NCBI GenBank assembly: GCA_947471745.1
Contig: CANJKZ010000768.1
Location: 2,797,001-2,861,000 of the forward strand
DNA: 64,000 nt
From: Closterium sp. Naga37s-1
Lineage: Eukaryota; Streptophyta; Zygnematophyceae; Desmidiales; Closteriaceae
Direction: 5' to 3'
Shown: positions 28,914-39,316 of the stretch, piece by piece
Numbering within the stretch: the stretch's first letter is position 1
Layout of the letters: the number at the start of each line of letters is the position of its first letter
Notes under the pieces: model-generated
Seen by the model: only the letters and a program-made list of their open reading frames with translations
Databases searched by the model: none
What the model was told of the DNA's origin: nothing
Made by a program: the position numbers and the translations under genes

Positions 28914-31900
28914 ATGGTTGGGAGTCTAGTCGTCGAGTCGGCACGTGGCGCGCAGCTGGAGGTGCTGCGACAGGCGACGGTCTGGGAGCGCATCTCTGTC
29001 GCGACGACGCTCGCGATAACGTTCGCGAAAGCGCTGGTCGGGATATTCGGTTACGCGCCGTACGGGTTCCATGCTATGGCGATGTATAGGAGCGTGTTTT
29101 ACGCCAGTCAGCGCGGCTTGGAAGGTCCGCAGAGCATTGGCGGAAGCGGCAGCGGAGGGGGGAGACTGGACGCGGCGGAGGGGGAGATCACGCGCGGTGA
29201 AGTGGGGGACGCGGAAAGCTCGTCCGCGGATCGTCGGTCGGCAATTGGGATCCGGAAGATGCGAAGGCAGCTGACGTCGACAGGTAGAACCGGGGGGGGA
29301 TGAATGGAGGAGGAACGGGAAAGGAATGGAGGATGGAAGTGAGGCGGAATGGGGGCAAGGAGCAGGAACTAAGGAACTAGAGACAGAGGGGAGAGGTGGG
29401 AGGGAAAGGGAGGAGTGTGCAGGGAGGAAGGGAGATGGGGACATGACAGTGCACATTGGTGCGACTTTTGAGAATTCTCAGAAGGGACATGACAGTGCAA
29501 AGCAAGTGAGATGCTGCTCGGCTGCTATTGACTAACATTCTCCTTCCCCCCGTGATACGCCGTAACATCAAAATTACCGGCGGTAATCGGAAGAACATTA
29601 TGTTTACCTCTCCTTTTCCTCTCCCTTTTTTCCTCCCCCGGTGCCTCTTGCTTTCCCCTCGCTGCCCAATTTTCTCCTTGATTTGCTCGGCATGGTGTGA
29701 CCTGGCCTTACATGGCATGGCGTGCGGGCTGACGTGGCATGACGTGTTTTTTCAGTGTGGAACTGGGCGTCGTCGATGGAGGCGATGCTGTGGCAGGGTC
29801 TGCCACATGGCGGCGTGCGAGTGGTCCACGATATCCGCTACGGCCCTCGACCGCGCAACACGTATGCGCGGGACGGGATGGGATGACATGGCATGGGACG
29901 GGATGGCGTGTCATGAGACGAGATGACGTGGCATGGGACGGGATGGCTTGGCTTGGAATGGGATGACACGAGAAGCTCGCTGGCTCAGAGCGATGGGGAT
30001 GGGGATGGGGATGGGGATGGGGATGAGATGAGATATTAGTTGGAGGCAATGTGGCAACATGTGATGGCACATCATGATGGCATTTGATGGCTTATGAGAG
30101 CATGGGATCGCATGGGCGGATTCTAATATAATGATGAGATGGCATGGCAGGGATTACTGTGTGAATCCGATTCTCCATGCATCCATCTTAGGGTTTTCCC
30201 AATGCCTGATATTCTGTTGTGTGAGACGTCGCTTAGGTGGCGACCCTCTGGGCAAGGGAAGAAAGCCTTTCTTCCCTTGCCTACCACAGTCTTGACATCC
30301 ATCTACATGCCACCAGATCTGCCACCTGACAACAATGCATCCTTGTTTGCTTCTCACTTGTGTTCTGCCCTTGACCCCCTGTGCCTTTCCTCCTGCCCTT
30401 GCCCCCCCCAGTCTTGACATCTACATGCCACCAGATCTGACACTTGACAGCAATGCAGCAGAAAGCAGCAGCAGCAGCAGCAGCAGCACCGAAGGAAGCA
30501 AGGGGCGGCCGGTGGTGTTTTTTGTGCACGGGGGAGTGTGGGCGAGTGGCGAGAAGTGGATGTATTCTCCGCTCGCAATCCGATTCGCTCAGTCAGGGGC
30601 GGTGGTGGTTACCATTCAGTACACTCTCTACCCCGAGGTAAGTCACATGTACACCCTCCCTTCGCCCCCCTCCCGCCCCACCTCCCACCTCCGTAGCCCC
30701 CTCATCCTCATTATTCAGCTCATCTGCTCTGACTGCTGCTGATAATAATGACACACGGGAGCACATGAGCTGCTCCCGTGTCGTCTTCCCCGTCTTCTCT
30801 TTTCAGTTTCTCCTCCCGCTCTCGCGTCCTCTCCAACACCCCTCCTCCTCTCTCTCCCCCACTTCCAGGCCCATGGCATCCACCAGGCTCAAGAAACGCC
30901 AGCCGCGCGCTCTCTCTTGGGCATTGGATCACATTCACGAGTATGGGGGCGACCCCTCGCGCATTCTCAACCCCCCATCTCTCATTCACGCCCCCACCTC
31001 TTCTCCTCTCTTCGCCCTGCTACGGACCGACAGGTCATTGCCATCCACCAAGTACACGAAACGTCCAGGGAGCTCTCATGGGCCATACACGCCACCTCCC
31101 TCCCCACCACTTCTTCTCCACTCTCCGCCCTACTTACCGACAGGTCATTTCCATCCACGTGTAATGAGTTGAGTTTTGAGTCGACACAAAACTTGACCCC
31201 CCATCTCTCATTCACGTCCCCACCTCTTCTCCGCTCTTCTCCCTGCTACTGACCGACAGGTCATTGCCATCCACCAAGTGTCTTCCTCCCCCATCCTACC
31301 TTCTCCATTCATCCCACCTCCTCACCGACAGGTCATTGCCATCCACCAAGTGTCTTCCTCCCCCATCCTACCTTCTCCATTCATCCCACCTCCTCACCGA
31401 CAGGTCATTGCCATCCACCAAGTGTCTTCCTCCCCCATCCTACCTTCTCCATTCATCCCACCTCCTCACCGACAGGTCATTGCCATCCACCAAGTGCACG
31501 AAACGTCCAGGGCGCTCTCATGGGCGATGGACCACATTCACGAGTATGGGGGCGACCCCTCGCGCATCTTCCTCACAGGCCACTCCTCAGGCGCCCACGT
31601 CTGCTCCATGGTTGTGTGGCGCCGCCTCAGGTCTGCCCTCCGCCGCATGTTCCAGGCGCATGGAAAGGATGTAGCATCGTCAGCAGCAGCACCCACGGCT
31701 GTAGCAGAGGCTGACAGCAGCAGTGTCAGCAGCAGCGCCAGCAGGGAGGGAGAATCGTCACAGCCCGCCCTCAAGGGAGAGGCTCTCAAGGGAGAGGACC
31801 TGAAGGGAGAGGACCTGAAGGGAGAGGACCTGAAGGGAGAGGACCTCTGGTCTCCAGGCGAACCTTTGAGGCGCGTCAAAAGTGACCTGTGGTCTATAGG

Positions 31901-34439
31901 CGAGCCTTTGAGGCCTCTCAAGGGAGAGGACCTCTGGTTTATTGGCGAGCCTTTGAGGCCTCTCAAGGGAAAGGACCTCTGGTCTATTGGCGAATCTGAT
32001 CTGAGGCAGCCCTACTGTTTCCTGGGAATGAGCGGTGTGTACGATATAGCCCACCACCAGCGGTACGAGCAGAACCGGGGCGTGGTCGCTCTCTCTCTCA
32101 TGACGCCTGCTATCGGCGGGCCGGCACGGTTTGTCTCATCCTCGCCTGCTCTGCTGTTTGATGCTCTCGCGTCCGCCGCTGCTGATGCTGCCGCTGCTGC
32201 TGCTGAGGCTGTAGCTGCGGGTGCTATTGGTGGCGCTATTGGTGGTGCTGTTGGTGATGCTGCTGGTGATGCCTCTACTGCTGCTGCATTGTTCGGCGCG
32301 TCGTTTGACTACCCAAAGAGCCATCTCTTGTCTGCCACTGCTGCTCTTACTGCTGCTGCTTCTGCCCCGTCCGCCCCTTCCACCTCTGCTCCTTTCATTC
32401 CTGTGACTCCCTCTGCCTGTGCCTCTGCCTCTGCCTCTGCTGCTGCTAGAAGCAGAGCACTTGAGCAGCTGGCAGCAGTCAGCGCTGCTGCTGCTGCCTC
32501 CCTCCGGCCCTCCCTCTCTGCCGCCCTCAAATCGGGGTCACCCCGCTCATTTGCCACGTCAGCTGGTCCCAACGCCACGTCAGAGGGTCCAAATTCCACG
32601 TCATCATATGGTCCAGTGAAATTATTAGCTAACTCTGATGAAGGAATCACCAACCGCCAACCAGCTGCTGCCAAGTCCTCATCAGTATCGTCCTTGTCAG
32701 TAGGAGGAGCAAGAGCAGCAGGAGCAGCAGGTATAAGGAGTGAACAGGCAGCAAGAGCAGTCAGAGCAGCAGGAGCAGCGGGTGTAAGGAGTGAACAGGC
32801 AGCAAGAGCAGCAAGAGCAGCAGGAGCAGCAGGTGTAAGGAGTGAACAGGCAGCAAGAGCAGCAAGAGCAGCAGGAGCAACAGGTGTAAGGAGTGAAAAG
32901 GCAGGTGCAAGTGATGCTGGTATGCATGTGACCAGTACAGAAAGGAGAAGCGTGATCTCACGAGGGGGAAATCCCACCTCAGTGGCAGATGCAGTCAACA
33001 GAGCGACATCAAAAGAAGCAGCGAAGCAGGCCCTTCGATCCCACCTCCTCAACTCGTCAGCTTTCAGGCAACGGGTAGGTGCCGCACCATCTGATGCCAC
33101 ACCAACTGATGCCACACCAACTGATGCCACACCAACTGATGCCACACCAGCTGCCACCATGCTACCTCCAGCGTCATCCCTGCCTGCATCTTCGCCTCTC
33201 CAACCAGCCCAGGAGTTCACCCAACCCGCTGATGCCACAGCGACTGACGCCATGATACCTCCAACGTCATCCTTGCCAGCATCTTCACCACTCCAACCAG
33301 CCCAAGAGTTCACCGTCTCTCCTCCCTTCTCCGTCTCCTCCTCTTACACAGCTGCTGCAGCAGCGGTGGCAGCAGATCCCACAGGCACACCTTCAGGAAA
33401 CGCCTCATCTCCTTCTTCCGATCAAGAAGCATCCTCCTCTCAAGAGGCAGACCCCCTCTCCTCTGACTGCTTCTCCTCTAGGTTCCTCGCCAAGTTGCCG
33501 CCCCCTCCTCTCGACATTCTCAGGCAGGAGCTGGGAGGGGGTGTTGCTGAAGCTGTTGTGGCTGCTCTTGCTTCAGGACAGCTGAACCTGCTCTCCTCAC
33601 CCCCATCCTCCTCTCCCTCTCCGTCCTCCTCTTCCTCCTCCTCCTCGTCTTCCTCCTCTTTTCCTCCCTCTTCAACCTCCTCCTCCTCTGCTTCTCCAGT
33701 TCCCTCTTCTCCCTCCCCTCCCTCCTCCACGCTTCTCCTCCCCATCATCCTCCTTCAGTGCAGTACTGCTGACTCTATAGTCCCCACCGAAACATCTCTC
33801 TTTCTCATCCGCTCGCTTCACCACCTCAACTCCTTCCTTCGCCCCTCGCCTCCTCCCAGCCAGCTCAAGTTTGGGGGAGAGGGGGGCAGATCGGGGGATG
33901 AAAAAACTGACGGGAGGGGAACAGGGGAGGGAGCAGGAGGAGCAGGAGTAGGAGGAGGGGGAGTGGGGATTCGTGCAAAGGCTTTGGTTTATGAGGATGT
34001 TGGTCATTCGGCTTTTGCGTGCTGGGCTGTGAGAGGCGAGAGGAGAGGGAGAAGGGACGGAGAGGGGGGTGGAGGAGGGGGGGTTGTGAAGGGTGGAGTG
34101 CGGGATGGGGTGAGCGATGGGGAGGTGGGGGGAGGAGGGAAGGAGGAGGAAGGGGAGTGGAAGGGAGGGATGTTAATGAGAAGCAAGAGCATGAGGAAAC
34201 TGAGTCAACTGAGTCAACAGAGTCAACGAGAGGGAGAAGATGGCGGGGCAGAGACCGCAGATGGGGAGGAGAGGGTGGAAGTGGCGGGGCAAGTGTTATC
34301 TAGTGGAGGTGCATCTGATGAGATGGTTTGTGTGAGAGATTGCCTTGATATTGTCACTGGGCGAGTGTCGCTGGAAGATATAATGTGGCAGTGGCGTGGG
34401 GATGAAAGCATTATGAGACCTCGAGTCAAAGCACTCTGA
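28914..34439 (+). CDS. ICME: ICME-like methylesterase, copy B (4 exons)
   Basis: Exons 28914-29283, 29756-29861, 30412-30637 and 31476-34439 join with GT-AG introns into 1221 codons. Exon 1 gives a hydrophobic segment (ISVATTLAITFAKALVGIFG), probably a membrane anchor. Exon 2 gives WASSMEAMLWQGLPHGG and DIRYGPR, exon 3 LDIYMPPD and the oxyanion motif HGGVWASG (His about 198). Exon 4 has DPSRIFLTGHSSGAH (Ser271), LQCSTADSIVP (Asp about 1000) and YEDVGHSAF (His about 1078). In the family this serine hydrolase demethylates prenylcysteine proteins at ER/Golgi membranes. Known plant enzymes are near 430 residues; the excess here is an Ala/Ser-rich low-complexity insertion between Ser and Asp. Exon 4 has three further possible in-phase acceptors upstream. 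The start ATG is shared by all three copies. Homology is clear; expression is unknown. Confidence 0.82.
30292..30345 (+). repeat. Degenerate duplicate of the exon 3 acceptor region
   Basis: Within intron 2 of copy B, CTTGACATC...CTACATGCCACCAGATCTG repeats the beginning of exon 3 (from 30413) about 120 bp too early, including a preceding CAG acceptor. A 5-base CCATC insertion puts it out of frame and leads to an early TGA, so it is a dead decoy. Confidence 0.75.
30867..30975 (+). repeat. Pseudo-exon 4 in intron 3 of copy B
   Basis: A decayed duplicate of the first 100 or so bases of exon 4 (TTGGATCACATTCACGAGTA, then GACCCCTCGCGCAT) follows a CAG. It is frameshifted relative to real exon 4. 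Its counterpart lies at 53585-53690 in copy C, so it is older than the split of B and C. Shorter acceptor copies follow at 31034 and 31144. Confidence 0.75.
31260..31475 (+). repeat. 72-bp tandem repeat carrying 3' splice sites
   Basis: Three units of exactly 72 bp, starting at 31260, 31332 and 31404, each begin GTCATTGCCATCCACCAAGT and end in a pyrimidine-rich stretch with CACCGACAG. The true exon 4 starts with the same words at 31476. Each unit is 24 codons, has no stop, and keeps the phase of exon 4, so any of four AG acceptors gives an in-frame protein with 0, 24, 48 or 72 extra residues. Confidence 0.9.
31783..31850 (+). repeat. 15-bp coding repeat (KGEDL)
   Basis: AAGGGAGAGGACCTG is repeated in tandem within exon 4 of copy B, giving KGEDL four times, followed by longer related repeats of the form GEPLRPLKGEDLW to about 31,985. 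Copy C has one KGEDLW only. Confidence 0.85.
32731..32890 (+). repeat. 51-bp coding repeat, Ala/Arg-rich
   Basis: Units start at 32731, 32782, 32833 and 32884 and encode 17 residues each of the kind GVRSEQAARAARAAGAA in the low-complexity region of copy B. The array is absent from copy C at the matching place, so the region is still expanding. Confidence 0.88.
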
Positions 34440-34889
34440 GCTGGTTTATTCATACTGTTTTTCTTGCTGTTTTGCATACAGTGAAAGCTGTGGGTCTGAA
34501 CTTGGTTTGAATCAGTGTTCCAACTCAGGACACACCCGTATTGATCTGCTAGTAGTGTATGTTGGATGCCCTTATATTCATTTGAGGTCCATGTGTATAT
34601 CTACTGCGACCATGAAATAGCTGGCGATGTTGATTGTTTCCATTCAGTAACGCAGCCCATTGTTGATTATATTTTGTGCCCCATGGACATGATCCGCACG
34701 CTACGCAATTCCACAGCGGAGAGTACCGGCACCCCCATCCCACCGCTAGGGACTCCCCCTCCTATCCCTATTCCCTGACTGGTGGGATCCACCTATAGGG
34801 GCCACGGCTCTTGGCACAGGAAGGCAAGAGCGGGCTGGCTGAGGAGGCCATGGAAGAGGTGATGGGTGGGAGGGACTCAAATAGCAGTG
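34440..34889 (+). other. 3' flank of ICME-like copy B
   Basis: The first about 90 bases match the 3' flank of copy C (GAATCAGTGTT, CTCAGGA near 34,510 and 56,390), so the duplicated unit extends past the stop codon. No clear polyadenylation signal is seen. Confidence 0.5.
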
Positions 34890-34938
34890 CACATCACGAG
34901 GGCACATCACGAGGGCACATCACGAGGGCACATCACGG
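34890..34938. repeat. 13-bp tandem repeat
   Basis: CACATCACGAGGG occurs three times in tandem plus a partial fourth unit. Confidence 0.9.
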
Positions 34939-36719
34939 GCACGCGACATGACCCGCCCCTCCGCTCCCATCCCCAACCCTAATCATCATCACCACCTTCA
35001 CCACCATCACCCTCCCCGTGCGAACCACCCCTCTCCTCCAGCCCATCGCTCCCCACTTGCACTCCTTGTGACCCACCCACCCCGCCACAACCAGCAACGC
35101 TCGGCGGCCACTTTGACACCGGCTTCCGCCACCTCGGGAGGCCCCACGGGCGGAGGGAGGTGTCATGCTGAGTCATCACACCGTGCCAACATTACCCTTC
35201 CATCCCCTCCCCCGCCCCCCCTCCCTTACAACCAGCCACGGCTCCCCAAGCCAATGCAGGTCGACGACGGAAGTGTAGAGCCAACGGCAGTGGATGCTTA
35301 ACTTCCACACTCCACCTCCATCTTCTGCCCCAACAGCAGCTATTCCCTCTACCCAACCTGCTTCAACCCCCCCTCATATTGGGTCCATCACCTATCCTTC
35401 TCTCCCCTTTGCAGGCACACGAGGGAGGTCCTACCGGCACGGCTCTTCCCCACCAACACCTAGTTGCCCCTCGGGATGGTGACCTCCGCACTAGGATGGA
35501 GGTCGCCAGAGTTGGGGATGATACAATGGTAGAAGAGGTTGCGCTCATCTCCCATGCCCCCCCTCCCACCACTGCGGGCAGCCCCACCCCGCCCCCGACA
35601 GCTCAACTGAGATGTCAGGAGGGTGAGCTAAGGCCATTGCCACATCCACCCGCATCCCAACCACATGGCCAGGCAAGGCGTGCCTCATCTTTCGCTGAAC
35701 CAGCTCATCCTTCCTCCCTTACAGACGGGGAGGCGTTGGAGTCCACATCGGGTTTGGGAGCGACAGTATCCGGCTTGCTGGCAATACATCACACTTGCAT
35801 ACCCCTCTCAGTTCCCACCCCTCTAGCCCCACAGGTACGTGCCCTTGCAGCCCCCCCCTCAAGGACCTCTCTCTTGCGGGCCCCATCCAACTCGACCCCT
35901 TCCGCCCATCTCCGATGGAGACCGGCCTTAAAAAAGACCGTGTGCTCCACATATAGACGTAGGTGCACCACTCCGGCCTGCCTCACTCTACTCATCCCCA
36001 TCAATAGCCCCACCTATCACTCCAAGTACAGCAACAAGAGCTGGGCATGAGGCACCTGACAGTCCTCACTTGGGCATCCTGGAGGCGCCATCAGGACACC
36101 ATCCCATTCAGGGAGGGCTCGGACTACCTCCACGAACCCCCTGCACAGACCCCGACCTCAGGTGTAGGACTGTCACCGAGTCGATGCCCAGCTCCACGCC
36201 CGGCCCCGCCCACCACTCACCCGCGCCATTTTCTGGATGCCCCATCTCCCCCTACCCTCGACGTTCCGGCGGGTGTCTTGCTAACTAGCGAGGCTGCCTT
36301 TGTAAATAGTTCTGATAGCACAGCCACGGCCGACCCCACAGACACAGAGACGTTGCCCGATGAGGTCGTAAGGTGCCCCTTATATGCTTGAGCTCCCTCG
36401 CGAACCGCCGAGCACTCCGACACAACACGCCATTCTGCCACCCTGCCGACGTAGTCCGCAGAGCGCAAGCTGTGCGCAACAGGGCCTCAGCTCTACCTTC
36501 CCTTGCAGAGCCCCAAGCCGCAGGGATGCAGTTCACAGATGCACATTGGTATACGCTTGACTCGGTGCGTTGGTCGGAGTGTTTTGATCCGGAGCGCACC
36601 CACACCCACTGTGGTGTATATCTTGACATTCTGATTGCCATCTTAGCGCGGATCTCTCAGGACCCAGATGGCGACGGCACCGACGCTCCTATTCGCTCCA
36701 GCAACACCATCGGAGTGTT
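34939..36719 (+). other. Pro/Ser-rich region upstream of the RT remnant
   Basis: Plus-strand open segments (for example 35379-36050, 36373-36759) are rich in Pro, Ser, Thr and His and contain no domain I recognise. Their strand and position suggest the N-terminal part of the retroelement protein that continues at 36.7-38.2 kb, but this is inference. Confidence 0.35.
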
Positions 36720-38190
36720 CACACATGGCCGCCATCGCAGCGTGCATCACCCGCTTTAGTCGAGGTGAGTGGGAGGAGCTCATCTCGGAGGCCCTGAATC
36801 GACGTACACCCCTTCCTCGACGGGCATCATGATATGGACACATAACCATTTCCCCCCCCACGGCGGATGAGCGTCACATTGCTCGTTGCCAGTGTCTTGC
36901 GGCTTGCAATGAGACCTCGTGGGCCTGTGTGTCCTTGGAGTCGGCAAAAGCGGCCTCTGATACAGAGAGTACGACGCATTAACTGCGGAGCATGCATTCC
37001 GCCGTGGAGTGACCGACCTTAGATTGGCTATCGACTTTCCAGAAAACTGCCCTCGTGCTCTCTGTAGACCACCTCCGATGCGCCATCTTCACGGCCCCAC
37101 GCGGGTCACCCCGAGGATCGACAGGCTGGGTTGCCGAGCATCTCTAGGATACTTTCTTGCTTTTCCTCTGAGCCTTCCTAACCTGCTCGCCATATACCAG
37201 CATTGGCTGCAAGGCTACTGCGCCCCGACAGCTCGATCGCTATTGGCATCAACCACCCTGGTCGCTCTCGCAAAAGCAAACCTGGATGTGCATCCTATCG
37301 CGATAGGTGAGGCTTTGATCTACATCCTTTTCCTAACGGTCTGCCTGCAGTTGCGGGACCAGATGACGAGGGCGTTACCTACAGGACCAAGGTCATGGTT
37401 AGAAGTGTTCGTCTTGCTTTGGTTGACCACCCTAACTGGGTCGCTCTTCAGCTGGACTTGGCGAACGCCTTTAACCCGTTTCATCAAGACGCCATATTCC
37501 AGGCCCTCTACACCATCCCTGAGTTTTGCTGCCTCATACCTTTCATCCGCATTTTCTACGTGTCACTCTCTAACCTCCACTACCGGGCAGGTACAGGAGT
37601 GGCCACCATACATTCGGAGCGCGGCACCCTCCAGGGTGACTCGCGCAGCTCGTTTCTATATGCACTAGCGCAGGGCTCTTAAGCCAGCACCAGATGAGGG
37701 CAACGTCCAGCTTTGGTCATACGCAGATGACACCTATGTGCTGGGCCCTCCCTCTAGAGTGCTACACCACTTCACGGGGATCATGGGACACTTGAGCGAG
37801 CTGGGCCTTGCAGTCCACCCGCACAAGTGTCTTGTTTACCAACAAGATTTTGCCACCTTCGGGGAGGTGGAAACTTTTTCGAGTTTGAGGATTGAGGTTG
37901 CTCGTAGAGGACTCACCATCTCCGGAGTGCCGGTGGGCTCTGCCGCGTTTGTGGAGAGGAGACTACCTAAGTGTCCGGAGAGGATGGGGCTAGTGTTGCC
38001 ATGGCTTCTGAGACTACGCCAACTCCATTCAGCGGCCTGCCTACTCTCAGCATGTGTCAGCACGCAACCGCAGTACGTGCCAGCGGAAGGTCCCACCGAC
38101 ACCAGCAGTACGTGCCAGCTTTGCACAGTGGGATGCGCGGTTGAGAGATACCTTTCAGCAGCTCCTAGTGCCAGGGGCTTGGGCTTGTAG
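36720..38190 (+). pseudogene. Non-LTR-type reverse transcriptase remnant
   Basis: Conserved RT steps appear in order across at least three frames: GEWEELISEAL (about 36,770), TLVALAKANLDVHPIAIGEA (about 37,260), VALQLDLANAFNPFHQDAIF (about 37,440), GTLQGDSRSSFLYALA (about 37,625) and the catalytic YADDTYVLGP (37,722), then GLAVHPHKCLVYQQ. No LTRs, integrase or RNase H of LTR type is seen beside it. Frameshifts near 37,390 and a stop at 37,681 break it. The wording resembles RTs of non-LTR-like elements found in algae and protists, but I cannot name the clade. Confidence 0.7.
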
Positions 38191-38946
38191 AAATGACGTT
38201 CACGATGCAGCCCTGGACCAGATTTTCTGCCCATATGCGTAGGGGGTTTTGGCATTCGTCACATGGAGCGTATTGCCCCTATGAATTTTGCATGCTCTTG
38301 GGTATGGTGCTCCGTCACCCATTCTTTGCTCCCTTCCTATGTGCGGCAAGAATTTCCGTAGAGCTTCGCATCGGATGATGTTGACCAGATCGACCGATCT
38401 CTGCGGACGGTGCTAGAGGGCCTCCCTCGCGGCATTGAAGTTCGAGCTTATAGAGCAGGGCACAATTCGCACACAGATTTCGTAGGCTACCCGCATGGGT
38501 GGCGCGTGCCCTCTGGTTTCCACGTGGCGGTTGGCGACGCCTATAATCTGACGATGGCTTCGCTAGTACGCACACTGAAGTTAATCATTTTCGCTGGCAG
38601 CTTTATCGAAGGGGTACAAGGTGCACATGTTTGGAAAAAAGTGCTCACTAACAGTTTAAATGCGAGCTCGACCCTGTTCAGTGTTCATGTTAGTTCCCTG
38701 ATTGGACGTAGCATTGACGAATTTCACGATTCCAATTTCCCGAAATTTGCGAAGTAGGTTACTAGCCAAAGCTCGAGCATTTTTTAGAACTCAGCCATCA
38801 AGGACACGCGCCCTTAGCGGCTGTGCTTGAAACGCTGTGCCCTGCGTTGTGGTGAGGGCTGCTCTTGTGCTTGGTCCTTATATGTTTTACGTAGATGATG
38901 TTCTCCTCTTTCCACCTTCCTCTTTCCCTTCCCTTTTCTTGTCACC
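38191..38946. other. Intergenic / degraded 3' part of RT element
   Basis: Short open stretches continue to about 38,750 (HNSHTDFVGYPHGWRVPSGF) without a recognised domain. TCACC at 38942-38946 is the likely target site of the gypsy element that follows. Confidence 0.4.
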
Positions 38947-39289
38947 TGTTACGAGTGCAATTGAGTGAGCGAGCGAGAATTGCACTATCGAAGCAAGAGT
39001 ACAATGAGCGAAGGCATGAGCGAAGAATATATAGCGAAACTACAGTGGTAACGGTAATGAACTGTGGTTGTCGCGCGACGGGCCTAGGACTGAGGTTTGG
39101 GGAATTGTCGAAGCGGAGGCCCGGAGCGCGGGTTACCCGCCGAGCCGTGAGGTCGGGGTGCGACGTGCGAAGGTGGCGGGAGGATTTGTCGATGCGATGG
39201 TTGCGAGTGGTAACGGTGCTGACTGTGGTGCTACAGTGGTGTACGCGCTGAGCAGGGACGCGACGTAAGGAAAAGGAATTTTCCTTACA
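38947..39289 (-). repeat. 3' LTR of gypsy element
   Basis: 343 bp, TG...CA ends. It differs from the right LTR by a handful of substitutions and a 3-bp indel (GTCGATGCGATGG versus GTTGCGATGG). The palindrome AAGGAAAAGGAATTTTCCTT lies near its outer end. The G-run (C on this strand) at about 39291-39303 is the polypurine tract. Confidence 0.92.
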
Positions 39290-39316
39290 CTACCCCCCCC
39301 CCTAAGGAGGTCCTCC

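Noticed and set aside
32309-33313. Long minus-strand ORF opposite ICME-like copy B (and 54166-55179 opposite copy C)
   Set aside because: Shadow of the Ala/Ser-codon-rich plus-strand exon; no domain, and its length follows the insertion.
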